Source of the DNA: Verrucomicrobiota bacterium
GTDB taxonomy: Bacteria; Verrucomicrobiota; Verrucomicrobiia; Opitutales; Opitutaceae
Assembly (NCBI GenBank): GCA_016235555.1
Contig: JACRKC010000124.1
Location: 1 to 64,000, forward strand
Reading direction: 5' to 3'
Length of the DNA stretch: 64,000 bases
Positions within the stretch are counted from its first letter, which is position 1; each line of letters opens with the position of its first letter. The notes below the pieces were generated by a model. The model made no database searches, was not told the origin of the DNA, and saw only the letters and a program-made list of their open reading frames with translations. Both the position numbers and the translations under genes were made by a program. Shown here in pieces: positions 34,281 to 45,269 of the stretch.

Positions 34281-35063
34281 TCAATACCCGGCGTCGGCCA
34301 TCTGGCGGCGGAGCTCGGCGACGCAGGGCTTCGCTTGCGTCGCGATGTCGGTCCAGACGGGTTCGAGGGCGAGGCGCTGGTCGTAGCCCGCGCGGCGGAG
34401 CGCGCGGAGGAACGGGCGGAGATCGTCGCCGTAGGTGCCGAGCGGGGCGCGGTCCTTGTCTTCGGAAATGTGGGCGTGGCAGATCGGGCCGACTTTCAGG
34501 ATGTCGTCCCACGACTCGCCATTGCGGACCATGTGGAAGGAATCGACGAGCAACTGCACCGCGGGGTGATTGACGCGGCGCACGACCTCGGCGCCTTCGA
34601 CGATGGTGTTGCAGATGGTGCTTTCACCGCGTTGCAGCGGCTCGACGGCGATGACGACATCGTGGCGTTGGGCCTCGGGCGCGATGCGTTTGAGAAGATC
34701 GACGAACTGCTCGAAGGCGGTCGTGGCGGAAAAGCCCGCCGGGGCGGTGCGCGCGGGGCCGCTGCCGAACACGATCACCGTCATGCCGAGTTCCTTCGCC
34801 CGGCGCGTGGCGATGGCGGCGTGGCGGTCGAGGCGCGCGGCATCGAGGTCGGGGCCGATCACTTTCAGGTGCGCGGGGTAGAAACGGTTCGAGGCCGGCA
34901 TCGGGATCCGGTGCGAGCGGAGCGCTTGAGCGACGGGCGCGAACGCAGCGTCGTCCTTCTCCGGCATCAGGCATTCGGCGACCCAGCCTTCGAGGAAATC
35001 GACCGCGATGTCGGCGGGGAGTTTGGCGAGATTGGGGGCGTCGGCGATGATTCCGATTTGCAT
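34281..35063 (-). CDS. Sugar phosphate isomerase/epimerase-like TIM barrel protein
   Basis: A 260-residue cytoplasmic protein of the xylose-isomerase-like AP endonuclease-2 fold. MQIGIIADAPNLAKLPADIA opens the barrel. MTVIVFGSGPARTAPAGF, VVIAVEPLQRGESTICNT (Glu metal ligand), VQLLVDSFHMVRNGES (Asp/His ligands), HAHISEDKDRAP and RLALEPVW are the expected barrel strands with metal-binding residues. Relatives isomerise or epimerise ketoses and keto-inositols. It is the middle gene between a Gfo/Idh/MocA oxidoreductase and the rhamnogalacturonan lyase-like gene, a pairing common in sugar catabolic loci in which the oxidoreductase makes a keto-sugar for the isomerase. Exact reaction unknown. Confidence 0.87.
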   Translation of the reverse strand: MQIGIIADAPNLAKLPADIAVDFLEGWVAECLMPEKDDAAFAPVAQALRSHRIPMPASNRFYPAHLKVIGPDLDAARLDRHAAIATRRAKELGMTVIVFGSGPARTAPAGFSATTAFEQFVDLLKRIAPEAQRHDVVIAVEPLQRGESTICNTIVEGAEVVRRVNHPAVQLLVDSFHMVRNGESWDDILKVGPICHAHISEDKDRAPLGTYGDDLRPFLRALRRAGYDQRLALEPVWTDIATQAKPCVAELRRQMADAGY

Positions 35064-35098
35064 GGTGGAGATGGAAGAGGTGATCGCGGCTTGAGTTC

Positions 35099-35164
35099 GT
35101 AGCCCCGGCTTCAGCCGGAATCGGAGTTGGTTTCCGCGATCATGCCGACTGAAGTCGGGGCTAC
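35099..35164. repeat. Palindrome upstream of the isomerase gene
   Basis: GTAGCCCCGGCTTCAGCCGG pairs with CCGACTGAAGTCGGGGCTAC across a spacer of about 26 bp. It starts 36 bp from the isomerase start codon and forms part of the GTAGC...GCTAC-ended class seen in other gaps. Confidence 0.65.
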
Positions 35165-35176
35165 AAACGTGAAGGC

Positions 35177-35202
35177 ACGAGGCGGGACGCCTCGTCCACG
35201 AC
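35177..35202. repeat. 26-bp repeat ACGAGGCGGGACGCCTCGTC, copy 2
   Basis: Exact second copy of the 34251-34276 hairpin, located 11 bp after the stop codon of the Gfo/Idh/MocA gene on the minus strand. Confidence 0.7.
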
Positions 35203-35212
35203 CCGAACGGCC

Positions 35213-36364
35213 TTACTTGTTAAACGATTTGGAGAGATCGGCGACGGCTTCGACGGCGGGTTTGGCCTTCGGTTTGGAGGTCGCGATGCGTTGGTTGAGT
35301 TCGCGCTCGTAGACGGCGCTGTCCATCGGCAGTTCGACGGCGCGACCGGTCCACGCGGAAAGGAGCACGGCGTTGGCGAGCTCGATCGAGTGAATGCCTT
35401 CTTCCGCGGGGGAGAGGAGTTTGGCGCCGTCGAGAATGGCGTCGGTGAAGTTCTTGAGGATGTCGACGTGCGATCCGCCGTGATCCTTGGGGGAGATGTC
35501 GACGGTGGTGACGGGGGGGCGGCCGAACGCTTCGCGCGTGGTGCGGCTGAATTCGGTCATCGGCACTTCGTTTTTCTCGAAGATGATCTTCTCGTTTTCG
35601 TAGACGACACGGCCGCGTTCGCCGGCGATTTCAAAGCGGTTGGTGCCGGGCGCCTCGCCCGTCGAGGAGATGAACGTGGCGTGCGCGCCGTCGGCGAACT
35701 CGAGGTAGGCGGTCACGTCGTCCTCGACTTCGATGTCGTGGTAGCGGCCGAAGGAGCAGAAGCTGGTGACGCGCTTCGGCATGCCAAAGATCCACTGGAA
35801 CATGTCGAGGTTGTGCGGGCATTGGTTGAGCATGACGCCGCCGCCCTCGCCCTTCCACGTCGCGCGCCAGCCGCCCATGCCGTAGTAGGCGTAGGTGCGG
35901 AACCAGTTGGTGATGGTCCATTGCACGCGGCGCACCTGGCCGAGGTCGCCGCCGCGCACGAGGTTGCGAATGACCTGATAAAAGGGGTCGGTGCGCAGTT
36001 GGAACATCGCGGCGAAGACGAGTCGCTTGTCGGTGTGCGCGGCGATGAGGCGCTCGGCGTCGGCTTTGTGGACGGAGATGGGTTTCTCGACGAGGGTGTG
36101 CAGGCCGGCCTTAAGCGAGGCGATGCCGAGGGTGGTGTGGGCGAAGTGCGGCGTGGCGATGAGGACGGCATCGCAGCACTGGGCGGCGAAAAGTTCCTCG
36201 GGCGTGGCGAAGCCGCGGAGTTGCGGGAATTTCTTCAGGTTGGCCTCGACGGCGTCGCACGCGGCGACGACTTCGCAGCGCGGGACCTTACCGTCGAGGA
36301 GATTGCGGGCGTGGGCCTGACCCATGCCGCCGAAACCGATGATGCCGAGGCGAACTTTGTCCAT
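35213..36364 (-). CDS. Gfo/Idh/MocA family NAD(P)-dependent oxidoreductase
   Basis: A 383-residue dehydrogenase starting MDKVRLGIIGFGGMGQAHAR, the Rossmann turn. VVAACDAVEAN and AVLIATPHFAHTTLG end the nucleotide-binding sheet, and HTLVEKPISVHKADAE holds the E-K-P active-site motif. GEGGGVMLNQCPHNLDMFQW is the conserved C-terminal block with Asp and His near the substrate, and DVTAYLEFADGAHATFISST the sheet that follows. The in-frame extension upstream overlaps the tRNA gene and is non-coding. It leads a minus-strand run with the isomerase, lyase and TonB receptor genes. Probable role: oxidation of a sugar released from pectic glycans; the substrate is not identifiable. Confidence 0.92.
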   Translation of the reverse strand: MDKVRLGIIGFGGMGQAHARNLLDGKVPRCEVVAACDAVEANLKKFPQLRGFATPEELFAAQCCDAVLIATPHFAHTTLGIASLKAGLHTLVEKPISVHKADAERLIAAHTDKRLVFAAMFQLRTDPFYQVIRNLVRGGDLGQVRRVQWTITNWFRTYAYYGMGGWRATWKGEGGGVMLNQCPHNLDMFQWIFGMPKRVTSFCSFGRYHDIEVEDDVTAYLEFADGAHATFISSTGEAPGTNRFEIAGERGRVVYENEKIIFEKNEVPMTEFSRTTREAFGRPPVTTVDISPKDHGGSHVDILKNFTDAILDGAKLLSPAEEGIHSIELANAVLLSAWTGRAVELPMDSAVYERELNQRIATSKPKAKPAVEAVADLSKSFNK

Positions 36365-36562
36365 GGTGGGGGGAGTTAGGGATAGAGAGGAGGGGAGGGA
36401 GGAAAGGGGAGAGGAACTTTTGGGAATCGGTGGACAGGGGCGAGCCGATTGTTTCCGGCTAGAACTGAAAGCTTGCAGGGCGTGACGACGGGGCGGGCGC
36501 AGAAACACGAAAAAGCACTTGCGTCGTCCCGGGCCATGTCGCTTTGTGACCCCTCTCTTGTT

Positions 36563-36639
<77 letters not shown>

Positions 36640-36698
36640 ATTTCCCCGAGACGCATCATGCCGAATTGATGCGCCTCTTCGTGCATAAGAGTGTAGCA

Positions 36699-37931
36699 TC
36701 AGCCGGATTGCAAGTGCGGCCTCGATTGCACCGGCGCGACCTCCCCGGACTCGACGAGCACCGCCGCGGACAGCGTTTGTGTGTCGTCGTGTGTGTCGTG
36801 GTGTGTGTCGTTCCGCAGCGGAACTTTGGGCAACTTGTCCAGCGCCGCCGCGAGCGGGAGCTGTGACGTGTCCGTGTAATTTTTCATCGTCAGCTTGATG
36901 TCGCTATGCCGCATCAGCTCTTGCACGACCCGCGGGTGCACCCCGGCGTTCAGGAGATTCGTGCAGAACGTCACGCGCAGCCCGTGCAGGTCCATGCGCC
37001 CATGTTCGTTTTCAAACGGAATGCCCGCCTGCCCGAGATCGCGCTTGATCGTCGAGATGCGCGGCACGCGGCTGCGAAACACCCACTCGCAGTCAAGCGC
37101 GTGGGGTGGCAGCACCGACCGCACCGCTTCGACGACGTGGGGCCGGAGACGAAGATGCGCCTCCCGCCGGCCCTTCGCAATGGCCGCCGGAATGCGGATG
37201 AACGGCGCCGGCGTGTCGAAATTCAGGTCCCCCACTTTCATGTTTTGCAGCTCGTTGCGCCGGATGCCCGTTTCGAGCACGAGGAGGTAAATCACGTTGC
37301 GAAAATCCCGCGCGCCCCCCGCGCGCCCCGTCTTTGGCCCGGTGCCGCCCAGCAGTCGCGCCTGCTCCGCCTCACTCAGCGCGCGCCGGAAACGCGGCAC
37401 CAGCCGCGTGTCGACCCGACCCACGTTTTCGAGCGGGTTGTCCAGTGTCATGCGCTGACGTTGCAGCCACCCGAAGAATCCGCAGGCATTCGCCAGCGTG
37501 TCGTTTTTCGACTTCGGCGACAGGTCGCTGGCGGTGCGCCACTGGCAGAACGTCCGCGCGGTTACGCTGCGTAACTCCGTCCAGCCACACGCCGCAAACA
37601 GGGTGCCGACATTGCTCCGGTATTTGGCGAGCGTGTTCTCGGAGCGGCCCTTCGCCTTGAGATCATCCAAGAATGCCTCTAGCAGCTCGTTTAGCGGCCT
37701 CTCCGCGGCTTCTCTCGTCTCGCGAGGGGCTAATTGCCCCAAGCGCTCCTGATGGCGTTCTTTGACCATCTGGTTCAGCGCGTCGACGGCCACGCGCTTG
37801 TCCGTCGTGTCCAGGGCGATGACCGACGGTCCGCCATGCTCCCACGGCATTTGCAGCTTGCCGAAATAGGTTTTCGACACCCGCAGCACGCCGTGGACGC
37901 GCCGCTTTGGCTTGAAGACGAAACAGATCAT
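36699..37931 (-). CDS. Tyrosine-type site-specific integrase
   Basis: A 410-residue recombinase starting MICFVFKPKRRVHGVL; its ATG overlaps the stop of the upstream xis gene (ATGA). The N-terminal half includes a SAM-like core-binding domain (about 77-165, LNELLEAFLDDLKAKGRSEN). The catalytic domain shows Arg224 (LETGIRRNELQNM), a Lys in the beta hairpin (Lys254, AIAKGRRE), the HGLR box (His316, Arg319), His342 (RHSDIKL) and the nucleophile Tyr352 (MKNYTDTS), so all catalytic positions are present. The tail has a His/Asp-rich stretch (DTHHDTHDDTQ) encoded by GTGTGT-rich DNA. It ends 60 bp from the attachment core in the tRNA gene, the normal arrangement for an integrase acting there. Confidence 0.95.
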   Translation of the reverse strand: MICFVFKPKRRVHGVLRVSKTYFGKLQMPWEHGGPSVIALDTTDKRVAVDALNQMVKERHQERLGQLAPRETREAAERPLNELLEAFLDDLKAKGRSENTLAKYRSNVGTLFAACGWTELRSVTARTFCQWRTASDLSPKSKNDTLANACGFFGWLQRQRMTLDNPLENVGRVDTRLVPRFRRALSEAEQARLLGGTGPKTGRAGGARDFRNVIYLLVLETGIRRNELQNMKVGDLNFDTPAPFIRIPAAIAKGRREAHLRLRPHVVEAVRSVLPPHALDCEWVFRSRVPRISTIKRDLGQAGIPFENEHGRMDLHGLRVTFCTNLLNAGVHPRVVQELMRHSDIKLTMKNYTDTSQLPLAAALDKLPKVPLRNDTHHDTHDDTQTLSAAVLVESGEVAPVQSRPHLQSG

Positions 37932-38125
37932 GCGTCGTTGCGGGCACGAATCAGCGCCGCGAGATAACCCTCGATGTCCGATTCGAGGACGAGGGACTTG
38001 CGACCCACCTTCAACGGCGGCGGCAAGTGTTTCTGTTGAACGAGGCGGTAAAACATGCGCTTGCAGACGTGCAGGCGCGCCGCCGCTTCGTTGAGGTCGA
38101 GTAACTTTGTTTGTGTATTGCTCAT
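37928..38125 (-). CDS. AlpA-like excisionase / small helix-turn-helix DNA-binding protein
   Basis: A 65-residue protein beginning MSNTQTKLLDLNEAAARLHV. LLDLNEAAARLHVCKRMFYR is the helix-turn-helix of the MerR/AlpA-type excisionase family, followed by the wing (PPPLKVGRKSLVLESDIEGY). Such proteins bind near the att site and direct excision or control integrase expression. A longer upstream frame adds 34 residues that do not resemble the family, so the internal Met is preferred. Its stop overlaps the integrase start, implying translational coupling. Confidence 0.88.
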   Translation of the reverse strand: MSNTQTKLLDLNEAAARLHVCKRMFYRLVQQKHLPPPLKVGRKSLVLESDIEGYLAALIRARNDA

Positions 38126-38644
38126 TGTGATATTCGTGCGGGTTGAGTATCTCACCCGCATCAAGCACAATCGCTTTTCACATTCTGCGCTTTCGTGGCG
38201 TTTCTGCCTGCAAAGCACCGTCTGCACCCAATTCGCGTAGAAATTGTGGTGACTATAAACAAGGGAAGAGCAGGCCGCGGGCCGCTCCGCGGCCCTGCGG
38301 CCTGCGCAAGCCCCAATTTATTTATTTTCGCACCCGGAACGCGCAGCGCGGCCCGGGAGGTTTTCGCACCCGGAACGCCGCCGGCCTGCGTTGAACGGCG
38401 CGCGTGGTTGAGAGCAGCGGGACGAGTCCGACACGAATCGCCCAAGGGCGCGCGCCTGTTGCGCAAGGCAGCGCCCTTGTTCGATTCTAGGCCCCGCGCC
38501 TTTGTCTCTCCGTCCTCATTCGACGCCGCCCGCGATCGCGCGCGCAGGGGTGCCCGCCGCGCCGCGTGTGTGTTGGTTTGTGTGTATCCCATGCCCCCGG
38601 TCTCCTATGTTTTTGACTCGGCATGGACTTGGGAAATGGCTTAT
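38126..38644. other. Non-coding far end of the integrated element
   Basis: About 0.5 kb with no convincing gene. It has a strongly self-complementary stretch near 38270-38310 (GCAGGCCGCGGGCCGC...) and a direct repeat TTTTCGCACCCGGAACGC at 38325-38342 and 38361-38378 (36-bp period), which could be recombinase arm-type or excisionase sites. The promoter for xis-int must lie at its left end. Confidence 0.6.
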
Positions 38645-38672
38645 GTGAGTTCGAATCTCACCGGCCCGACCA
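38645..38672. other. Attachment site, distal copy
   Basis: Exact 28-bp duplicate of the tRNA-Pro 3' end, without the rest of the tRNA. It marks the outer boundary of the integrated element and lies 36 bp upstream of the proposed start of the VanZ-like gene. Confidence 0.88.
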
Positions 38673-38707
38673 CTTTGATTTTCGATTTTGGATTGCCGAT
38701 TTTTCGA

Positions 38708-39145
38708 TTGAGAAACCCAACCGAAACCGAAATTCGCCGGCGTCAATGGCTGTGGCCGCTGCTCGTGGCCGGGTTGATCTTCTATGCCTCCAGCCGGTCG
38801 GTCGTGGCCGGGCCGGAGATTCCGAACATCGACAAGGTGGTCCATTTTCTGATCCACGGGCTGTTGGCCACGTTGTTGTGCCGGATGGGAACGGGTTGGC
38901 GCGCGGCGGCGTGGGCCTGGCTCGCGGCGTCGGCATATGGCGCGAGCGATGAGTGGCACCAGTATTTTGTGCCCGGGCGGTCGTGCTCGCTGGCGGACTG
39001 GATCGCCGACACGACCGGGGCGGCGCTGGCGGTGTCGCTTTATCGCGGCGTGGCGTTCTATCGACGGGCGCTGGAGGCGCGGCTGGGACGGCCGCGGCCC
39101 GGGGTTGAAAGCAGCGACCTGGCGGCCACAGTCGGCGCCAAATGA
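38708..39145 (+). CDS. VanZ-like membrane protein
   Basis: About 145 residues with VanZ-family character: QWLWPLLVAGLIFYASSRSV as first helix, then IPNIDKVVHFLIHGLLATLL (the D-K-x-x-H-F signature), a third helix, and DEWHQYFVPGRSCSLADWIA, the conserved D-E-x-x-Q...P-R-x...D-W/L-x-D block. Function of VanZ-like proteins is poorly defined; the founder is linked to teicoplanin resistance. The start is uncertain: no ATG lies close upstream, a TTG before RNPTETEIRRRQ gives a family-like N-terminus, and the frame also stays open through the attachment core to ATGs at 38636 and before. The stop overlaps the next start (ATGA). The 5' end may have been rearranged by the integration. Confidence 0.75.
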   Translation: MRNPTETEIRRRQWLWPLLVAGLIFYASSRSVVAGPEIPNIDKVVHFLIHGLLATLLCRMGTGWRAAAWAWLAASAYGASDEWHQYFVPGRSCSLADWIADTTGAALAVSLYRGVAFYRRALEARLGRPRPGVESSDLAATVGAK

Positions 39146-41232
39146 GCCAGCCAAAGTCCAAACCGGCGAAACCGGGCGCACCGGCCGCCGCCTCGCCCGT
39201 CGTCGCACTTTCCGGCGCACGTCCGATGGCGACGGGGCAGGCGACCCGGCAGGCGTGGCTGGTGATGGCGGCATTGTTTTTTGTGACGCTGGCGCTGTTC
39301 TGGCCGGCGACGCGGTGCGAGTTTGTCAACTACGACGATCCGGATTACGTGACGGCCAACGATCACGTGCGCGCCGGGCTCACGGCGGAGAGTGTGCGAT
39401 GGGCGACGCTCAATCTGAATATCTCCTACTGGCACCCGCTGACCTGGCTTTCGCACATGTTCGACTGGCAGGTCTTCGGCGACCGACCGGCAGGGCACCA
39501 CGCGACGAACGTGGGGTGGCACGCGATCAACGCGGTGCTGGCGTTTCTGCTGCTGCGGCGTCTGACCGGGCGGCTGTGGACGAGCGCGATCGTGGCGGCG
39601 GTGTTTGCGTGGCATCCGCTGCGCGTGGAGTCGGTGGCGTGGGTGAGCGAGCGGAAGGATGTGCTGAGCGGATTTTTCTGGCTGCTCACGTTGTGGGCCT
39701 ACGCGGGTTACGCCGAGGCGCAGCGCGACCAGAAGGGTGGGGCGGCCTGGCGCTACGTCGCCGCGCTCGCGGCGTTTGCGGCCGGCCTGGCGAGCAAGCC
39801 CATGGTGGTGACTTTGCCCGTGGTGCTGCTGGTGATCGATTTCTGGCCGTGGCGCCGGCACGAACGCGAGGCGTGGTGGCGGTTGCTCGTGGAGAAGATT
39901 CCGTTCGGCGTGCTGTCGCTCGCGGTGAGCATCGTGACCATCGTCGCGCAAAAAGGCGTGGGCACGCTCTCGACGGTGCTCGCGTGGGACGCGCGGCTGG
40001 CGAACGGCGCCGTGGCGGTTGCGCGCTACTTCGGAAAGTTTTTCGCCCCCTTCAATCTCGCGGTGCTCTACCCGCACCCCGGTTACTGGCCGGGCGCGGC
40101 GGTGGCGGCCTCGGTGGTGTTCATCGCGGGCTTGAGCTGGCTGGCGTGGACGCAGCGCGCGCGTCGGCCGTGGATCGCGGCCGGTTGGTTGTGGTTTCTC
40201 GTGGCGCTGCTGCCGGCGAGCGGCGTGGTGGCGCAGGTGGGCATTCAGTCGATGGCCGACCGCTACACCTACCTGCCGATGCTGGGCGTGACGATCGCGG
40301 TCGCGTGGACGATCGCGGACGCGGTGCATGGGCCCGGCGCGCGGCGCGCGTGGGCGTGGGCCGCGGCGGCGGTGCTCCTCGCTGGAGCGGCGCGCACGTG
40401 GGATCAGCAGCGGCACTGGCGGAATTCACTCGCGCTGTTCGATCACGTCGTCGCGGTCGCGGGGAAGGAAAACTACCTCGCCTACAACAACCGGGGCATG
40501 GCCGTCGCGCAGGCGGGCCGGCTCGACGACGCCGAGCGCGATTACCGAAAATCGCTCGAAATCGCTCCGGCCTACCCGAACGCCAACAACAACCTCGGGC
40601 ACCTGCTCGAACAGCGCGGCCGGCCGGTCGAGGCGATCCCGTTTTATCGCGCGGCCATCGCCGCGAAGCCCGACCTGTTGGAGGCGCACAACAACCTCGG
40701 CAACGCCCTGTCGGACGTCGGCCAGCCCGACGAGGCGCTCAAGGAATACGCCTTCGTGCTCGAACGTCAGCCGCGGCACGTCAACTCGCTCGTCGGTTCC
40801 GGCGTCGCGCTCGCCATGAAAGGCGCCGCGGCCGAGGCGCAGGCGCGCTTCGAGTCGGCGCTGCGCATCGACCCGCACAGCGCGTCGGCGCTCTGCAATC
40901 TCGGCATCCTCTGCGCGATGTCCGGCCGGCGGGACGAGGCGGCGGGCTACTTCGGGCGTGCGCTGGCGGTGAGCCCCGACGATGCGCGCACGCTCTACAA
41001 TTTCGGCAACGTGCTGACCGAACTCGGCCGCTACGAGGAGGCGGCGCAGCGGCTGCGGCGGGCGGTGGAGCTGTCGCCGATCAACCCCGACGCACTCGCC
41101 GCGCTCGGCAACGCCCTCGCCCGGCTCGGCCGCCGCGCCGAGGCGATCGCAGCCTTGCGCACGGCGCTCCAGCAGCGGCCGGATTTTCCCCAGGCGCGCA
41201 CGCAGTTGGGCCAGCTCGAGGCGGGCAAGTGA
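39142..41232 (+). CDS. TMTC-like GT-C membrane protein with TPR domain
   Basis: A 696-residue protein with an N-terminal membrane part and C-terminal tetratricopeptide repeats. Loop 1 has CEFVNYDDPDYVTANDHV, where the acidic D-D is the presumed GT-C catalytic site, and HPLRVESVAWVSERKDVLSG is a block typical of TMTC-like O-mannosyltransferase relatives. About ten helices span residues 35-415. From about 445, seven or so TPR units follow (AYNNRGMAVAQAGRLDDAER, ANNNLGHLLEQRGRPVEAIP, AHNNLGNALSDVGQPDEALK and others). In bacteria such proteins are mostly uncharacterised; protein or envelope glycosylation is inferred. It is translationally coupled to the VanZ-like gene by a 4-bp overlap. Confidence 0.85.
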   Translation: MSQPKSKPAKPGAPAAASPVVALSGARPMATGQATRQAWLVMAALFFVTLALFWPATRCEFVNYDDPDYVTANDHVRAGLTAESVRWATLNLNISYWHPLTWLSHMFDWQVFGDRPAGHHATNVGWHAINAVLAFLLLRRLTGRLWTSAIVAAVFAWHPLRVESVAWVSERKDVLSGFFWLLTLWAYAGYAEAQRDQKGGAAWRYVAALAAFAAGLASKPMVVTLPVVLLVIDFWPWRRHEREAWWRLLVEKIPFGVLSLAVSIVTIVAQKGVGTLSTVLAWDARLANGAVAVARYFGKFFAPFNLAVLYPHPGYWPGAAVAASVVFIAGLSWLAWTQRARRPWIAAGWLWFLVALLPASGVVAQVGIQSMADRYTYLPMLGVTIAVAWTIADAVHGPGARRAWAWAAAAVLLAGAARTWDQQRHWRNSLALFDHVVAVAGKENYLAYNNRGMAVAQAGRLDDAERDYRKSLEIAPAYPNANNNLGHLLEQRGRPVEAIPFYRAAIAAKPDLLEAHNNLGNALSDVGQPDEALKEYAFVLERQPRHVNSLVGSGVALAMKGAAAEAQARFESALRIDPHSASALCNLGILCAMSGRRDEAAGYFGRALAVSPDDARTLYNFGNVLTELGRYEEAAQRLRRAVELSPINPDALAALGNALARLGRRAEAIAALRTALQQRPDFPQARTQLGQLEAGK

Positions 41233-41273
41233 CCGGCAATTCGCGGGCTCGACTGCGGTCCACGGCTGGTTGA

Positions 41274-43968
<2,695 letters not shown>

Positions 43969-44419
43969 GAGCGGCGGAGACGATAGCTTGTTCGCGACAG
44001 CGCCGTGGAGCAAGCGGGCAAATCCCCTACATTGGGCCGGGGGATGCAAGGCAAGCGATGTGCGTAGGCCTGTTTCACCGACTGAAACGAAAACCGCCCG
44101 GTGCTGAAGCGCGGCACGATTCCCGCACCGCGTTCAGCGGTTGCTCAAGCGCTCCCTTGCGCCGTCGGATCGGAGAACGGTCCTATCACGGTTCGTCCGT
44201 TGTTCAGCGCCCCAGAAGCAACGTGACAGCGCAACGCCGGGTAGCTGCGATAAGCGTGAGCTAGTGGCTCGCCCGGGAACCACTCGCTCACGTTCGCGGC
44301 TACTCCCCACGAAATCTCGGTGCTGCTGCACTGGCGGGAGCACCTCTGGCGTGCTTGGCGAAGTCGTTTGCGATCGGCGAATTTCGCGCGGCGGTCGCGA
44401 AGATGGCGGGCGCGGAGGC
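43969..44419. other. Repeat-bearing intergenic region (451 bp)
   Basis: No gene is convincing. It holds an inverted copy of a roughly 120-bp dispersed repeat (44205-44333) whose counterpart lies at 54698-54814, plus a short palindrome GTTTCA-CCGAC-TGAAAC near 44068-44084. The promoter of the small membrane protein would be at its left end. Confidence 0.6.
44205..44333 (-). repeat. Dispersed ~120-bp repeat, copy 1 (inverted)
   Basis: On the minus strand it reads CACCGAGATTTCGTGGGGAG, then TAGCCGCGAACGTGAGCGAG and onwards to CAGCTACCCGGCGTTGCGC and GGGGCGCTG. The inner part is an inverted repeat (GTGAGCGAGTGG against CCACTAGCTCAC). Nearly the same text runs on the plus strand at 54698-54814. 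Confidence 0.75.
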
Positions 44420-45001
44420 TCAGTAACCGCGCTGCTGGAGCGCGCGGCTGAGTTCCTGCATGAAGGACTGGGCGTCCTCGGGCGTCGGCCGGTAGCCGGC
44501 CTGGCTGATCTTGGTGAAGCCGGGGCGGCCGTATTGATCGACGACCCACTGACCCGTGACACCGTCGCTGAACGTCACGCTGCCGCTGGCGATCGCGCCG
44601 GGGATGAGCGTGGCTTTGTCGACGGCCACGGACACGGTGCTCGCGCCGGCGGGAGGGAGATCGTCCGCGAATTCGGCCTCGGCGTCGGCCGCGGCTTCTT
44701 CCGGCACCTCGTCCTTGGCGAGTCCGAGCTTTTCCTTGGCCTTGTCGAAAAAGCCCTTCTTCTCGGCGGACTTTTCCGCTGCGGGCTTGGGCGGCGGTGC
44801 GGCCTTGGTGACATCCGAGGCGTCAACTTTGGGCGCGGCGTCCTTGAGCGTGAGATCGAGGTCGTCGACGAGGAAGCGCACGTCGCGGTAGGTGAGCGAG
44901 AGTTTGAACTGCTCGGCGAGTTTCTTCTGGACCACGGAGAGGTTGTCGCCGGCGGTGACCCAACTGGCGACGGCGGCTTTTTGTTCGGGCGTGAGATTCA
45001 T
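44420..45001 (-). CDS. Conserved-looking hypothetical protein
   Basis: A 193-residue soluble protein with no signal peptide. Residues 1-55 (MNLTPEQKAAVASWVTAGDN, then LSVVQKKLAEQFKLSLTYRD) look like a helix-turn-helix-like helical domain ending VRFLVDDLDLTLKD. The middle (60-115) is Ala/Pro/Lys/Glu-rich and probably disordered (AAPPPKPAAEKSAEKKG). The C-terminal 75 residues are beta-rich (STVSVAVDKATLIPGAIASG, then SVTFSDGVTGQWVVDQYGRP). I do not recognise a named domain. It follows dnaA on the same strand with a 145-bp nested repeat between them. Confidence 0.72.
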   Translation of the reverse strand: MNLTPEQKAAVASWVTAGDNLSVVQKKLAEQFKLSLTYRDVRFLVDDLDLTLKDAAPKVDASDVTKAAPPPKPAAEKSAEKKGFFDKAKEKLGLAKDEVPEEAAADAEAEFADDLPPAGASTVSVAVDKATLIPGAIASGSVTFSDGVTGQWVVDQYGRPGFTKISQAGYRPTPEDAQSFMQELSRALQQRGY

Positions 45002-45069
45002 GAAAGTTGAGAAATGAGTGTTGAGAGTTGGGCGAGCAAGGCAAGCAGCGGGCGTGGGCGCGGCGATCC

Positions 45070-45213
45070 CCGGGTGTAACAGAAAGTGAGGTCAGCACGC
45101 GGATGCCCTGGTTGTAGCGGCGGTCTGTGACCGCCGAACGAGAACCCTTGGCGCATCGACGGCGGTCACAGACCGCCGCTACAGCCGGCTGACTGCACTT
45201 CCTATTGCACCCG
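45070..45213. repeat. 145-bp nested inverted repeat, copy 2
   Basis: The outer arms CCGGGTGtaacaGAAAGTGAGG and TGCACTTCC...GCACCCG enclose GTAGCGGCGGTCTGTGACCG and CGGTCACAGACCGCCGCTAC. The spacer ACGAGAACCCTTGG is the same as at 16341-16485. The inner arms pair perfectly over 20 bp here. It lies between dnaA and the hypothetical gene and may terminate dnaA transcription. Confidence 0.8.
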
Positions 45214-45269
45214 CGAGCCCACTCTCACCCCCAGCCACCGACTCTCAACTGCGGCGCCCCGCGCCACGC

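Noticed and set aside
38195-38650. A cargo gene at the far end of the tRNA-Pro element (plus strand)
   Set aside because: The open frame is low complexity, shares the direct repeat and palindromic DNA, and has no domain; it only becomes protein-like at the VanZ segment after the att site.
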